NCBI GenBank assembly: GCA_965215345.1
Contig: CBDCDL010000002.1
Coordinates: forward strand, 496,001-560,000
From: CATQHW01 sp965215345
GTDB lineage: Bacteria > Spirochaetota > Spirochaetia > SZUA-6 > Bin103
DNA length: 64,000 nucleotides
Reading direction: 5' to 3'
Shown here one piece after another: positions 53,495 to 62,595 of this stretch. A program made the position numbers and the translations under genes. The notes beneath the pieces are model-generated. The model saw nothing but the letters and a program-made list of their open reading frames with translations, had not been told where the DNA came from and ran no database searches. Position 1 is the stretch's first letter; each line of letters begins with the position of its first letter.

Positions 53495-54190
53495 ATGACG
53501 ACTATAGGGTTACTGCGACTCAAGGGCTTGCTTTCGTTCCCACCGGACTCTCCGCCGTTCAAACTACGTGGACTCAACGTCCTCATCGGACCGAATGGAT
53601 CTGGCAAGTCGAACCTGATCGAAGCGCTGGAACTTCTGTCGGCTACTCCTCGTGACCTTGCTGCGACCGTGCGGGATGGTGCCCGCGCCAAACGCTGGCG
53701 CTGGAGGTTGGTATGCTGCGGATCGCGCAACGAAGCCCATCGCGGCTTTCGGAATGCCCTCGACCACGGCGACGGCGGCGTATGCATACTGCTCGTAGAT
53801 GCCGAGGGACCGGTGAACCAGTCGGCTGGCCATCACTTGCAGAGTCGCGACGGATGGGACGTGCGTGGGACGACCGAGGACCAGATTCATCTCATGGTGC
53901 AGGCGATGGAGGCGTGGGTCGTCGCGGATCCACCGGCGCTCGCGAATTACTATGGCCAGGGCTTCCGTCCCGCCACGTTGCCGAAGGCACAGAACCTCGA
54001 AGATGTGTCCAAGCAGGATCTGGAGCGCGGCTTGCGCCAAGCGACGCAGGGCACCAGCAAGGGCCGGTACCACAAGATCAGGCACGCGAGCGATCTGTTG
54101 AAGCGGATCGATGTTTCGGCGGTGACCTCTCGTTGCCGTCACTGCAAACGGCTGTTCGACGTGCTTGGGCAGATGATCGCGACATCGTAA
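53495..54190 (+). pseudogene. Deletion fusion of RecF-like ATPase start and DUF4276 end
   Basis: A 231-codon open frame made from two genes. Residues 1-68 are the start of a predicted AAA/RecF-like ATPase (FKLRGLNVLIGPNGSGKSNL, with Walker A, then ATPRDLAATVRDGARAK). From about residue 70 it is the C-terminal two thirds of a DUF4276 protein: GGVCILLVDAEGPVN, DQIHLMVQAMEAWVVADP, LANYYGQGF. Such ATPase and DUF4276 genes are normally adjacent and are likely a defence-type pair. The middle, with the rest of the ATPase and the DUF4276 start, is gone. The frame stays open across the joint, so a chimeric protein could still be made. Confidence 0.7.
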
Positions 54191-54247
54191 TCAAAGCCCG
54201 CGACGTGACCAACTCCGATCCAGACTTGGCCGCAGAGCTCTCCCGAT

Positions 54248-55276
54248 TCAAGCCTCGCAGTCGACCAGCACGTGGATGGCGTCGTTGGCTTGGTCGTCGC
54301 GCAGTGAGAGGGCCTGGTCGATGCGGCTCAGCGGCACCTCGTGCGTGAGGATCCCGGCCGTGTTCACCAAGCCGTCCATCACGAGCTGCACGCCCTCCTG
54401 GAAGAAGCGCCGCATGTCGATGTCGCGCCGCGGCTCCGTGGTGTGGATGGTCAGGCGCTTGTAGTGGACCTTGTAGAAGTCGAACGGCCGATCGCAGGTC
54501 TCGATGCAGCCGTACATGACGATGCGGCCGCAGACCGCGGCTGCGTCCACGGCGTCGATCATGCCGTGCCCGACCGTCAGGCACGGGATGACCACGTCGA
54601 ACGCTGCCGGGAAATCCTCGCCTGCCACCTCCATGGTCGGCGTCTGCGGCGTGGGCAACCGGTAGGCGTGCGTCGCTCCGTACCTTCGCGCGAGCTCCAG
54701 GTTGCGCTCCTTGAGATCGGTCACGGCCAGGCTCCGGGGGCTGTACAGGGAGATCACCTGCGTGAGGGTCAGGCCGCTGACGCCCTGGCCCATGATCAGC
54801 ACGTCCGTGCCCGGGTCGATGCGCGACAGCTCCGCCGCGTGCAGGATGCCGGGCAGGATCTCGATCAGGCTGGCCTCCTTGAGCGGGAACCCCGGCGGCA
54901 GCTTCTTCACGTTGAACGGCCGGCAGACCACGTACTCCGCGAAGCCGCCCCAGATGTAGCGGCAGATCACCGGGTCGCCGGCGGCCAGGCCGCACACGTT
55001 CGCGCCCAGCTTGTCGATCACGCCTGCCACCTCGTGGCCGAGCCGGGCGGGCAGGGTCAGCCACTCCGGCCTGCGGGTGCCGCGGTACACCTCGACGTCG
55101 GAGCCGCACACGCCGACCCATCGGACCTTGACGCGCACTTCGCCGTCGCCCGGTTCCGGGATCCTGGCGCGGGCCGTGGTGATCCGATACGGCGCCTCCA
55201 GCACGGCCACCCGCTGGGAGTCGGGGGCGCTCTCGTCCACCAGGTCCAGGCCGGCCGGCTGCATGCGCGTCGCCAT
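54248..55276 (-). CDS. Zinc-dependent MDR alcohol/polyol dehydrogenase
   Basis: A 342-residue medium-chain dehydrogenase. GVCGSDVEVYRG supplies the catalytic zinc cysteine, LGHEVAGVI the histidine-glutamate, and MGQGVSGLTLTQV the NAD loop. The four-cysteine structural zinc loop is missing. The ATG before ATRMQPAGLDL is the start. It follows the RelE/Xre pair on the same strand with a gap of 11 bases, by chance or as an operon. Confidence 0.87.
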   Translation of the reverse strand: MATRMQPAGLDLVDESAPDSQRVAVLEAPYRITTARARIPEPGDGEVRVKVRWVGVCGSDVEVYRGTRRPEWLTLPARLGHEVAGVIDKLGANVCGLAAGDPVICRYIWGGFAEYVVCRPFNVKKLPPGFPLKEASLIEILPGILHAAELSRIDPGTDVLIMGQGVSGLTLTQVISLYSPRSLAVTDLKERNLELARRYGATHAYRLPTPQTPTMEVAGEDFPAAFDVVIPCLTVGHGMIDAVDAAAVCGRIVMYGCIETCDRPFDFYKVHYKRLTIHTTEPRRDIDMRRFFQEGVQLVMDGLVNTAGILTHEVPLSRIDQALSLRDDQANDAIHVLVDCEA

Positions 55277-55287
55277 CAGATGCCTCG

Positions 55288-55647
55288 TCAGAGCAGGTCG
55301 TCGAGCTCGACGTGCAGCGTGTCGGCTATTGCCCGCAGGGTGGCGACGGATCCGGTGCGGGTGCCGCGCTCGATCTGCGAGAGATACAGAGGCGTGATGC
55401 CGACAGCTTCCGCCAGCTGCTTTTGGGTCAACCCCCGATAGCTCCGGAAGACGGCGATCGGATGCTCCCCGGCGAGCATGCGGTCGAGAACCCCAACGGG
55501 AAACGCCTCCTGCTCTCTTGCGCGGTCGCACGCTGCGGCGTCCTCGGCGTCCTCCTGGAGTGCGGCGAGGCGTTCGTATTCGCTCCAGGGAATCACCGCA
55601 AACGTCGGGCGACCAGCGTCATCGACGATCATCTGTGGTCCGTTCAT
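55288..55647 (-). CDS. Xre-type antitoxin with Phd-like N-terminus
   Basis: A 119-residue protein. The first 45 residues (MIVDDAGRPTFAVIPWSEYERL) resemble the Phd/YefM type; the C-terminal half is a Cro/C1 helix-turn-helix, GLTQKQLAEAVGITPLYLSQIERG. It begins one base after the toxin stop, giving a toxin-first module. Confidence 0.85.
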   Translation of the reverse strand: MNGPQMIVDDAGRPTFAVIPWSEYERLAALQEDAEDAAACDRAREQEAFPVGVLDRMLAGEHPIAVFRSYRGLTQKQLAEAVGITPLYLSQIERGTRTGSVATLRAIADTLHVELDDLL

Positions 55648-55648
55648 G

Positions 55649-55954
55649 TCATCCTCCTACGTTGTAGATGTCGCCACGGCTCCCGATGTGCAGCACGGCG
55701 ATCACGCGGATAGTGTCATCGCGCTCGTACAGTACCCGCACGGCACCTACCCGCAGCCGGTACTCAGAGCGTCCCCGCATGGGCTTGACGTCCAAATCGC
55801 GCCGGAACGGGTCTTCTCTCAGACGCTCCAGCGCGGCGCGTACCCGGGAGGCAACCTCGCGAGGCAACTTGCGCATCGCTTTAGCAGCTTCGCGTCGGAT
55901 CGTCAGCTCGTAGGGCCGGCGCTGCGTCACGTGTCGAATATATCTAATAGCCAT
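55649..55954 (-). CDS. RelE/ParE-family toxin
   Basis: About 101 residues. YELTIRREAAKAMRKLPREV, RRDLDVKPMRG, YRLRVGAVRVLYERDD and VLHIGSRGDIY are hallmarks of RelE ribonucleases. Several ATGs occur upstream in frame; I take the one before AIRYIRHV, but the start could be up to 14 codons earlier. It is translated just before its Xre antitoxin. It appears intact. Confidence 0.87.
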   Translation of the reverse strand: MAIRYIRHVTQRRPYELTIRREAAKAMRKLPREVASRVRAALERLREDPFRRDLDVKPMRGRSEYRLRVGAVRVLYERDDTIRVIAVLHIGSRGDIYNVGG

Positions 55955-56100
55955 ACCCCATGGCACGCTATTAGCCATAATCATGCCGACGAGCACTGAG
56001 CTCTGGCAGGTCTTCCGAGTAGGGGATGCCTCGAAACGTAACGCGAGGATGACTCGCGGCGCGTCCGGGTATCGGCCCCGCGGTGCTAAGCTGGCTTCGA

Positions 56101-56868
56101 ATGCCGATGCGGAAGGACCGGGCGGGCGACGTCCCCGTCGCGTGGATCGAACCGGAGCGGGCGGAGCGGCGCACGCTGGTCATCTGGCTGCCGGGCTTCA
56201 GCGGCAGCAAGGAGAAGATGGAGCCCTACCTGAGGAACCTCGCCGCGGCGGGGTTCGTGGCGCTCGCCTACGACCCGTACCAGCACGGCGAGCGCATGGT
56301 CGAGACGCTCGACGAACTGCGCGCCCGCATCAAGGGCAACATCCGCCGCCACTTCTGGCCGATCCTGGCCCGCACTGCCGAGGACGTGACCGGGGTGATC
56401 GACTGGGCCGTCGAGCGGCTCGGCGTCGGCGAGCGGGTCGGCATGGGCGGCATCTCGGCCGGCGGGGACGCCTCGGTGGCGGCTGCGGCTCTCGATCGTC
56501 GCATCGAGGCGGTGGCGGCCGGCATCGCCACGCCCGACTGGCTGCGCCCCGGCTCCTTCGAGCCCCCGGGCGAGCCCGACGAGGCGGCCCGGCAGGATTA
56601 CCGGCGGCGCAACCCGCTCACCAACCTGGACGCCTACCGGCACACGCCGGCGATCAGCTTCCAGAACGGCGCGCTCGACCGCCAAGTGCCCCCCGACGGC
56701 TCGGCGCGCTTCGTGGACGCGCTGCGCCGCGAGATCTACGCCGGCTGCCCGGAGCGGATCGAGGCGGTGTTGCACTCCGGAGTCGCCCACGCGTTCGAGG
56801 ACGCGCAGTGGCAGGGCAGCTTGGCCTGGTTCCGCCGGCACCTCGCGGCCGAGGAGGCTGACTCATGA
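56101..56868 (+). CDS. Alpha/beta hydrolase (dienelactone hydrolase-like)
   Basis: A 255-residue hydrolase. VIWLPGFSGSKEKMEPY is the oxyanion region; the nucleophile serine is in GMGGISAGGDAS, the aspartate in QNGALDRQVPP, and the histidine in HSGVAHAFED. The ATG (MPMRKDRAGD) is preferred; upstream codons are spacer. It overlaps the next gene by 4 bases (ATGA) and so starts a three-gene operon with a Gfo/Idh enzyme and an HpcH aldolase. Confidence 0.85.
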   Translation: MPMRKDRAGDVPVAWIEPERAERRTLVIWLPGFSGSKEKMEPYLRNLAAAGFVALAYDPYQHGERMVETLDELRARIKGNIRRHFWPILARTAEDVTGVIDWAVERLGVGERVGMGGISAGGDASVAAAALDRRIEAVAAGIATPDWLRPGSFEPPGEPDEAARQDYRRRNPLTNLDAYRHTPAISFQNGALDRQVPPDGSARFVDALRREIYAGCPERIEAVLHSGVAHAFEDAQWQGSLAWFRRHLAAEEADS

Positions 56869-57977
56869 AGTTCCGCGTTGGGGTGATCGGGGCGACCGGC
56901 TACATCGGTACCCCGTACCGGGAAGAGCTACGCGGCGCACCCGACGCCGCGCGCATCGTCGCGCTGTGCGCACGCCGGCGTGACCGGCTGCAGGCGGCGG
57001 CGCAGGTCGACGGCTGCAGCTTCATCACCAACGACTGGCGGCAGGTGGTGGACCACCCGGAGGTCGACCTGGTGGTAGTGACGACGCCCGACCGGCTGCA
57101 CCGCGAACCGGCGCTGGCCGCGGCCGCCGCCGGCAAGCACCTGTTCTGCGACAAGCCGGTCGGCGCCGACGTCGGCGAGGCGTACGAGATCTGGCGCGCC
57201 TACCGCGACAGCGGCCTGGCGCACTACGTCCCCTACTGGACGCGCTACGAGCCGACGTTCCGCCGCGTCAAGGAGCTGCTCGACGCCGGCACGCTCGGCG
57301 ATCTCAAGGTGATCGTGTACCGCTGGCACAACCCGCGCCCGCCGGCCATCCCCTTCATCTGGCGCGACGACGCCAGCCTGTCCGCCGCCGGCAGCATCGC
57401 CGACGTCGGCTCGCACGCCTACGACGCGGTGCGCTGGCTGACCGGCTGCGAGGCGCGGCGGGTGCTCGTCCAGGCCGGGGTCATCTCACCGCCCAAGCCC
57501 GACCTGGGGCCGATCGACCTCGCCGAGGCCCTCGAGTGGGGAGCGGTAAACCCCGCTTCCGCGGCCACGCGCACCCGCGCCGGCACCGCTTACGACTACG
57601 GGGCGATCATCTGGGAGTTCCACAACGGCGCCGTCGGCTGTCTGCTGCTGTCCCACGCCCCGGCGCTGCGCAAGGGGCTGGCGCCGGAAGCGGAGCTGCA
57701 CGGCAGCGAGGCATCGGTGTCGATCGACCGCGTCCGTCATACCGTCAACCTGGCCGGAGCGGACGGCGAGATCGGCGTCGAGGAGATCCCGGAGGACCGG
57801 GTCAACCGCTGGGCCAGCTTCGTGCTGCCGGCGCTGGCCGAGCGGGCGGCGGGCGCCGACTGCGACCATCCGGGGCTGTACGATGGTTGGCGCACGCAGG
57901 TGTTCACCGAGGCGGCGGTCGCATCGGCGAAGCGCGGTACCTGGGTGGAGCTGGCGGAGATGGACACGGAGGCGTAG
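56865..57977 (+). CDS. Gfo/Idh/MocA family oxidoreductase
   Basis: A 370-residue sugar dehydrogenase. GVIGATGYIGTPY binds the cofactor; FCDKPVGADVGEAYE holds the DKP variant of the catalytic EKP lysine. The substrate domain shows GSIADVGSHAYDAVRWL, with the conserved histidine. It is the middle gene of the operon and hands over with a gap of 7 bases to the aldolase gene. Confidence 0.9.
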   Translation: MKFRVGVIGATGYIGTPYREELRGAPDAARIVALCARRRDRLQAAAQVDGCSFITNDWRQVVDHPEVDLVVVTTPDRLHREPALAAAAAGKHLFCDKPVGADVGEAYEIWRAYRDSGLAHYVPYWTRYEPTFRRVKELLDAGTLGDLKVIVYRWHNPRPPAIPFIWRDDASLSAAGSIADVGSHAYDAVRWLTGCEARRVLVQAGVISPPKPDLGPIDLAEALEWGAVNPASAATRTRAGTAYDYGAIIWEFHNGAVGCLLLSHAPALRKGLAPEAELHGSEASVSIDRVRHTVNLAGADGEIGVEEIPEDRVNRWASFVLPALAERAAGADCDHPGLYDGWRTQVFTEAAVASAKRGTWVELAEMDTEA

Positions 57978-57984
57978 CGAGCGT

Positions 57985-58872
57985 ATGAGCGATCACCGCA
58001 TCAATCGGACCATCGAGCTGCTGGCCGCCGATCAGCCGGTCTACTATACCGGAGGCCACACCGGCGCGGTGCTGACCCACGAACAGGGCATGCGGGACGC
58101 GCACACCTGGGCCGACTACTTCAACGTCGGCATGGAGCACGGCTGCTTCGACCTCACCGGCCTGGCCCACTACATGCAGGGACTGGTCGCCGGCGGGCCG
58201 ACCGCGAGCGGGCACCGCACGCCCACCGTCATCGTCGAGCCGCCGGTCGACGGCACCAGCGAGCCGGTGGTCCGCTACAACGCTTGGCAGTTCCGGCAGA
58301 TCCTGGCGCGCGGCGTGCACGGCATCCTGCTGTGCCAGGCGGAAACCCCCGACGCGGTGCGCGCATTCGTGGAGTCGTGCCGCTACCCGCGCAACATGAT
58401 CGGCGTGGGCGCCGGGCTGGAGCGCGGCACGCGCGGCGTCGGCTCCGAGCCGGAGGCGGCGCGCATCTGGGGCGTCGAGGACGCCGAGTACGTCGCCAAG
58501 TGCGACCCGTGGCCGCTCAATCCCGACGGCGAGCTGCTGCTGGGCATCAAGGTGGAATCGGTGCGCGGGGTGGCCCACATCGAGCAGATGCTGGCCGTGC
58601 CCGGGCTGGGGTTCGCCGAATGCGGTCCCGGCGACCTGCACATGTCCTACGGCGTGGAACGCGTCGAGGGGCAGCACGACCCGCGGGTGGTCGAGGCAAA
58701 CGAGCGGGTGCGCGCCGCCTGCGCCACCAACGGCGTGGCGTTCCTGGGAGGAGGCACGGCGGAGGACATCACCCGTCAGATCGACCGCGGCGTACGCATC
58801 GTGTCCAGCGGGCGCGAGCAGGTCGCCCGCATCGGCCGCGCCCACACCGGGCGCACCCTGCCGGTGGGCTGA
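57985..58872 (+). CDS. HpcH/HpaI-family aldolase
   Basis: A 295-residue class II pyruvate aldolase. The metal ligands are the glutamate in LGIKVESVRG and the aspartate in ECGPGDLHMSYG. GHTGAVLTHEQGMRDAHTW opens the barrel. Such enzymes split 2-keto-3-deoxy acids. With the hydrolase and dehydrogenase upstream, the operon could open a lactone or ester, oxidise, and cleave a keto acid; this route is inferred. Confidence 0.87.
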   Translation: MSDHRINRTIELLAADQPVYYTGGHTGAVLTHEQGMRDAHTWADYFNVGMEHGCFDLTGLAHYMQGLVAGGPTASGHRTPTVIVEPPVDGTSEPVVRYNAWQFRQILARGVHGILLCQAETPDAVRAFVESCRYPRNMIGVGAGLERGTRGVGSEPEAARIWGVEDAEYVAKCDPWPLNPDGELLLGIKVESVRGVAHIEQMLAVPGLGFAECGPGDLHMSYGVERVEGQHDPRVVEANERVRAACATNGVAFLGGGTAEDITRQIDRGVRIVSSGREQVARIGRAHTGRTLPVG

Positions 58873-58921
58873 CCCAAGGCCGGTTGCCTTGAGGTCGATA
58901 CACAGCGAGGTCGTGGGTCAG
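58869..58921. terminator. Nested hairpin after aldolase gene
   Basis: CTGACCCA pairs with TGGGTCAG across about 37 bases; a small hairpin (AAGGC, loop, GCCTT) lies inside. TTT follows on the plus strand. A plausible terminator of the three-gene operon. Confidence 0.4.
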
Positions 58922-59006
58922 TTTGAAATTGCGCGTCCTTGGACCGACATTGACAGTCTTGTGCACTGGCACCATTCTTTCTTGTATCCACACGAGGGGG
59001 ACGACG

Positions 59007-59234
59007 ATGAAGCGACCACGGAGACCCCGTGATCCTGTGGAACTCGCTACGCCGGTCGTGAACATGGCCACGGGCGAGGTCCCGAACGACAAAGAACAGG
59101 TGCTTGCCGCCTTCAGTGATCAGAGGCGGCCCGCCGGGCGCGGCAAGAGCGCCAAGACGCGGGCTGCCAGCCAGACACCTGAGCGGCGATCCAAGATCGC
59201 CAAGCGGGCCGTAGCGGCCCGATGGAGTGCGTGA
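59007..59234 (+). CDS. Small basic hypothetical protein
   Basis: A 75-residue lysine/arginine-rich protein after a GAGGGGG site. Its end, TPERRSKIAKRAVAARWSA, is the SKIAKxAxxARW-type tail seen in many small uncharacterised proteins. It probably binds nucleic acid by charge; no function known. The second small gene starts 15 bases downstream. Confidence 0.6.
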   Translation: MKRPRRPRDPVELATPVVNMATGEVPNDKEQVLAAFSDQRRPAGRGKSAKTRAASQTPERRSKIAKRAVAARWSA

Positions 59235-59248
59235 GATAACGCAATCCG

Positions 59249-59626
59249 TTGGACACGGACTCGCTATGGAACGTGTCAGCCAAAAGGCTGCCGTACTATC
59301 TCCTTTCATATTCAGTACTTGTATCATTTCTGACCATAACCGCAATCGCCACAGCGCCGGGAGGGTTCTGGTCCGCATTGTTCGTGATAGCGGAGAGGGT
59401 GGCCGTAAGCAGTGCATCACTGGCTGGCATCATACTGATGTTGGAGGGTGCAATCGTGGGAACAACCAAACTCATCATTGAAAGGGCAAAGGACAAGGCT
59501 CGGCAAGAAGGAGTCCAGCAGGGCGTCCAGCAGGAACGCGAGCGATTGCGAAAAGCTGGAATAACAATTCCGCCCGACAAGCAGAGCAGCACCAAGGGCG
59601 GAGGAGAATCCTCGCAGAAGTCGTAA
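59249..59626 (+). CDS. Small membrane protein with coiled-coil tail
   Basis: A 125-residue protein with two hydrophobic segments (YYLLSYSVLVSFLTITAIAT and FWSALFVIAERVAVSSASL) and a charged helical tail with the repeat QEGVQQGVQQERERLRKAG. G+C and codon use are lower than around it, a sign of transfer. The start is TTG in frame; no ATG is available. Unknown function. Confidence 0.5.
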   Translation: MDTDSLWNVSAKRLPYYLLSYSVLVSFLTITAIATAPGGFWSALFVIAERVAVSSASLAGIILMLEGAIVGTTKLIIERAKDKARQEGVQQGVQQERERLRKAGITIPPDKQSSTKGGGESSQKS

Positions 59627-59667
59627 CGAATCACACGTAAGGCTTGACAGTCTGACAACCATGAACC

Positions 59668-61037
59668 ATGAACATTCTGGTCCTGTTCACGGACGACCAG
59701 CGCTTCGACACGATCGGCGCCCTCGGCGCGGAGGTCCACACTCCGCACCTCGACCGCTTGGTCGAACGCGGCACCGCCTTCACCCACGCGCACATCCCCG
59801 GCGGCACCACCGGCGCGATCTGCATGCCGAGCCGCGCGATGCTGCACACCGGGCGCGATCTCTTCCACATCGAAGGTACGGGCGAGGACATCCCCGCCGG
59901 CCACGTGCTGCTCGGCGAGCACCTGGCCCGCCACGGCTACCGCACCTGGGGCACCGGCAAGTGGCACAACGGCGCGGCGAGCTTCAACCGCAGCTTCCAG
60001 GACGGCGCCGAGATCTTCCTGGGCGGCATGGAGGACCACTGGAACGTGCCGGCCTTCCGCTACGACCCGACGGGGCGCTACGCCGGCACGCTGCCGCAGG
60101 TCCCGGACTGGCTCTCCTCCAACGAGGTGCGCGTCCGCCGCGGCGACGGGATCCGCACCGGCGTGCACTCCAGCCGTCTGTTCTGCGACGCGGCGATCGA
60201 GCATCTCCGGCAGACCGATCCGGCGACCCCGTTCCTGATGTACGTGTCGTTCATGGCCCCGCACGACCCGCGCACGATGCCGGCCGAGTACCTGCGACGC
60301 TACGACCCGGAGCGGCTGACGCTGCCGCCCAACTTCCTGTCGCGCCACCCGTTCGACAACGGCGCGCTGGACATCCGCGACGAGTTGCTGGCCGCCCACC
60401 CGCGCGACGAGGCGGAGGTGCGGCGCCACATCGCCGAGTACTACGCGATGATCACCCACCTGGACGCGGAGACCGGCCGGCTGCTCGACGTGCTGGAGGA
60501 GCGCGGCCTCGCCGACGACACCATCATCGTCATGGCCGGCGACAACGGCCTGGCGGTCGGCCAGCACGGCCTGATGGCAAGCAGAACCTCTACGAGCACT
60601 CGGTGCGGGTGCCGCTGATCTTCGCCGGCCCCGGCGTACCGCAGGGTCAGACGCGCGACAGCTACGCCTACCTCCTGGACATCTTCCCCACCCTCTGCGA
60701 CCTGACCGGCCTGCCCGTCCCCGATTCGGTCACCGGCCGCTCGCTGGCCCCGGCGCTGGCCGACCCCGCCCACCACGCACGCGAGCAGCTCTACCTCGCC
60801 TACTGGGACAGCCAGCGCGCGATCAAGGACCGGCGCTACAAGCTCATCGAGTACCGGGCCGGCGACGGGCCGGTGACCCAGTTGTTCGACCTGGACGAAG
60901 ACCCATGGGAAATGAACGACCTGGCGGGACGCCCGGACCAGCAGCAGCGCCTGGCGGCCATGCGCGCGGAGCTTTCAGCGGCGCGCGAAACCTCCGGCGA
61001 GATGGCGACGCCTTACGGCCCCGCGTACTGGGGGTAG
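59668..61037 (+). pseudogene. Type I sulfatase with one-base frameshift
   Basis: All parts of a 456-residue sulfatase are present. The metal aspartates are in VLFTDDQRFDT; GAICMPSRAMLHTGR has the cysteine converted to formylglycine; TGKWHNG and FMAPHDPRT are further active-site motifs; VMAGDNGLAVGQHGL holds the late metal ligands. At 60,577-60,580 one G is missing from what should be ATGGGCAAG. The rest (KQNLYEHSVRVPLIF) is in another frame and ends at 61,037. Either a recent mutation or a homopolymer read error. It would desulfate a polysaccharide or a choline-type ester. Confidence 0.82.
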
Positions 61038-61078
61038 GAGGGAGCTGCGTGATACGCTCGGCTCAGGATCGCTCGCGG

Positions 61079-61351
61079 ATGACGGCTCAATACATCCTCA
61101 CGGACTATCTTCAGCAGGCACTCGCGGGGGCGGAGTACGACAAGCTCGACGACGGCACCTATGCGGGGAGGATCCCCGACTGCAAGGGTGTGGTTTCCTT
61201 CGGCGCAACGCTGAAGGAGTGCGAGCGGTCGTTGCGGTCGACGTTGGAGGACTGGGTGCTCGTCGGCCTGAAGCTGGGGCACACGCTCCCTGTTCTATCC
61301 GGGATCGACCTGAACCGGACGCCCGCCCGTGAGCCGCTGGGCACCGTGTAA
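61079..61351 (+). CDS. hicB: HicB-family antitoxin
   Basis: A 90-residue HicB protein with the partial RNase H-like fold: YDKLDDGTYAGRIPDCKGVVSFGATLKEC is split as YAGRIPDCKGVVSFG and TLKECERSL, and LEDWVLVGLKLG follows. No DNA-binding domain is at the C-terminus. It overlaps the HicA toxin gene by 23 bases, antitoxin first. Confidence 0.85.
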   Translation: MTAQYILTDYLQQALAGAEYDKLDDGTYAGRIPDCKGVVSFGATLKECERSLRSTLEDWVLVGLKLGHTLPVLSGIDLNRTPAREPLGTV

Positions 61352-61559
61352 GCGCACGCTGTTCATCCGGCGCCTGCGACGACTCGATTTCGAAGGCCCT
61401 CTGTCGGGATCACGGCACCAGTTCATGGTCCGGGACAACCATCGACTGGCTCTGCCGTCCAACGACGAGTACTCGGTCCCTCAGCTTCGGATGATGATTC
61501 GTGAGGTTGCAGGGATCATTGAACGAAGGATTGCCCTCGACGAATGGAATCGGCTGTAG
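61329..61559 (+). CDS. hicA: HicA-family mRNA interferase toxin
   Basis: A 76-residue double-stranded-RNA-binding-fold toxin. FIRRLRRLDFEGPLSGSRHQFM contains the catalytic histidine of HicA (in GSRHQFM); IREVAGIIERRIALDEWNRL is the usual end. It starts at GTG inside hicB. The pair seems intact. Confidence 0.83.
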   Translation: MSRWAPCKRTLFIRRLRRLDFEGPLSGSRHQFMVRDNHRLALPSNDEYSVPQLRMMIREVAGIIERRIALDEWNRL

Positions 61560-61596
61560 CTTGGGATCGGTTGACGGCGTTCCTGACGTGGGCCGG

Positions 61597-62487
61597 TCAG
61601 TCGGTCCGGTGGGTCTGCCCTTCCCGCGGATTCTCCAGGGCGTCCGTCCACAGCCAGCGCCATCTGTCGTAGCTGGCCATGACGCTGTCCGGGTCGGTGC
61701 GGCTGCGCACCACGAAATCCGGGTGCGCCGTCCGGCCGGTGTGTTGCCCGGTCGGCTGGTAGCGCAGATCGAGCGACCACCGGCACCGGCTGGAGACGTT
61801 GGGCACCGAGCAGTGCGGCGTGAAGCGCGTGAGCAGGACCACGTCGCCCCGCCCGCACTCGAGCAGCACCGGCTCCACCGCAGGCATCACGTCCGGGACG
61901 ATCATCGTGCCGCCCTCTTTCTGATGGCGCAGGTAGCCCAGCTTCGACACGCCGGGAAGGACCTGCAAGCAGCCCATCTCGACGGTGCTGTCGCCGAGCG
62001 GCAGCCAGCAGGTGACCACGTTGGAGCCCTCCGCCTCCTTCATCATGACGGCGGCGTCCTGATGCCACGGCACGCCGTGGGACCAGCTACTGTCCCCGAA
62101 CTCCGACGGCGGCTTGGCGCGCACGTGCTGGATGGGGTTGCAGGTGATCTCGGAGCCGACCAGCGGCTCGACCAGGTCCAGCAGGCTCTCGTTGGACAGA
62201 AACGCGAACATCGCCGGGGTTCGCATCTGCATGATGTCCATGCCGTCGCCGATCTCGCCGGTCTGCCTGAGCAGCAGTCCGTAGCGGGTATCGAACGGCG
62301 CGCCCTCGCAGCGGTCGGAGAGCTTGCCCGCATCGTAGAGCTCGCCCGCCCGCCGGTCGATGAACGCCTCCAGCTCGTCGATCACCGGCTGCGTGTCGGC
62401 GTCGCTCAGGACGCCGGGCACGAGCAGATACCCCGTCTCCTCGAACGAACGCATCTGTTCAGCGGTCAGGCGTGACATGTCGTCCAT
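61597..62487 (-). CDS. Phytanoyl-CoA dioxygenase family protein
   Basis: A 296-residue Fe(II)/2-oxoglutarate oxygenase. VPWHQDAAVM has HxD, TRFTPHCSVPN the distal histidine, and RCRWSLDLRYQ the arginine. ATG before DDMSRLTAEQM, with another ATG three codons later. It is divergent from the enolase-superfamily gene 108 bases away, so the two may be co-regulated. Confidence 0.9.
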   Translation of the reverse strand: MDDMSRLTAEQMRSFEETGYLLVPGVLSDADTQPVIDELEAFIDRRAGELYDAGKLSDRCEGAPFDTRYGLLLRQTGEIGDGMDIMQMRTPAMFAFLSNESLLDLVEPLVGSEITCNPIQHVRAKPPSEFGDSSWSHGVPWHQDAAVMMKEAEGSNVVTCWLPLGDSTVEMGCLQVLPGVSKLGYLRHQKEGGTMIVPDVMPAVEPVLLECGRGDVVLLTRFTPHCSVPNVSSRCRWSLDLRYQPTGQHTGRTAHPDFVVRSRTDPDSVMASYDRWRWLWTDALENPREGQTHRTD

Positions 62488-62595
62488 AGTGCCACATGTC
62501 CCCGGCACCTCGGATCCTGTTCCATGATCGACAGTCCCTCCATGGTAGTGTCTGGAGCATCCGGGTAGGAGGCTGCCACCCACCCGCTGACCAGG

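Noticed and set aside
53495..54190. Intact defence ATPase
   Set aside because: Only Walker A is present; the signature, Walker B and dimer parts are replaced by DUF4276 sequence.
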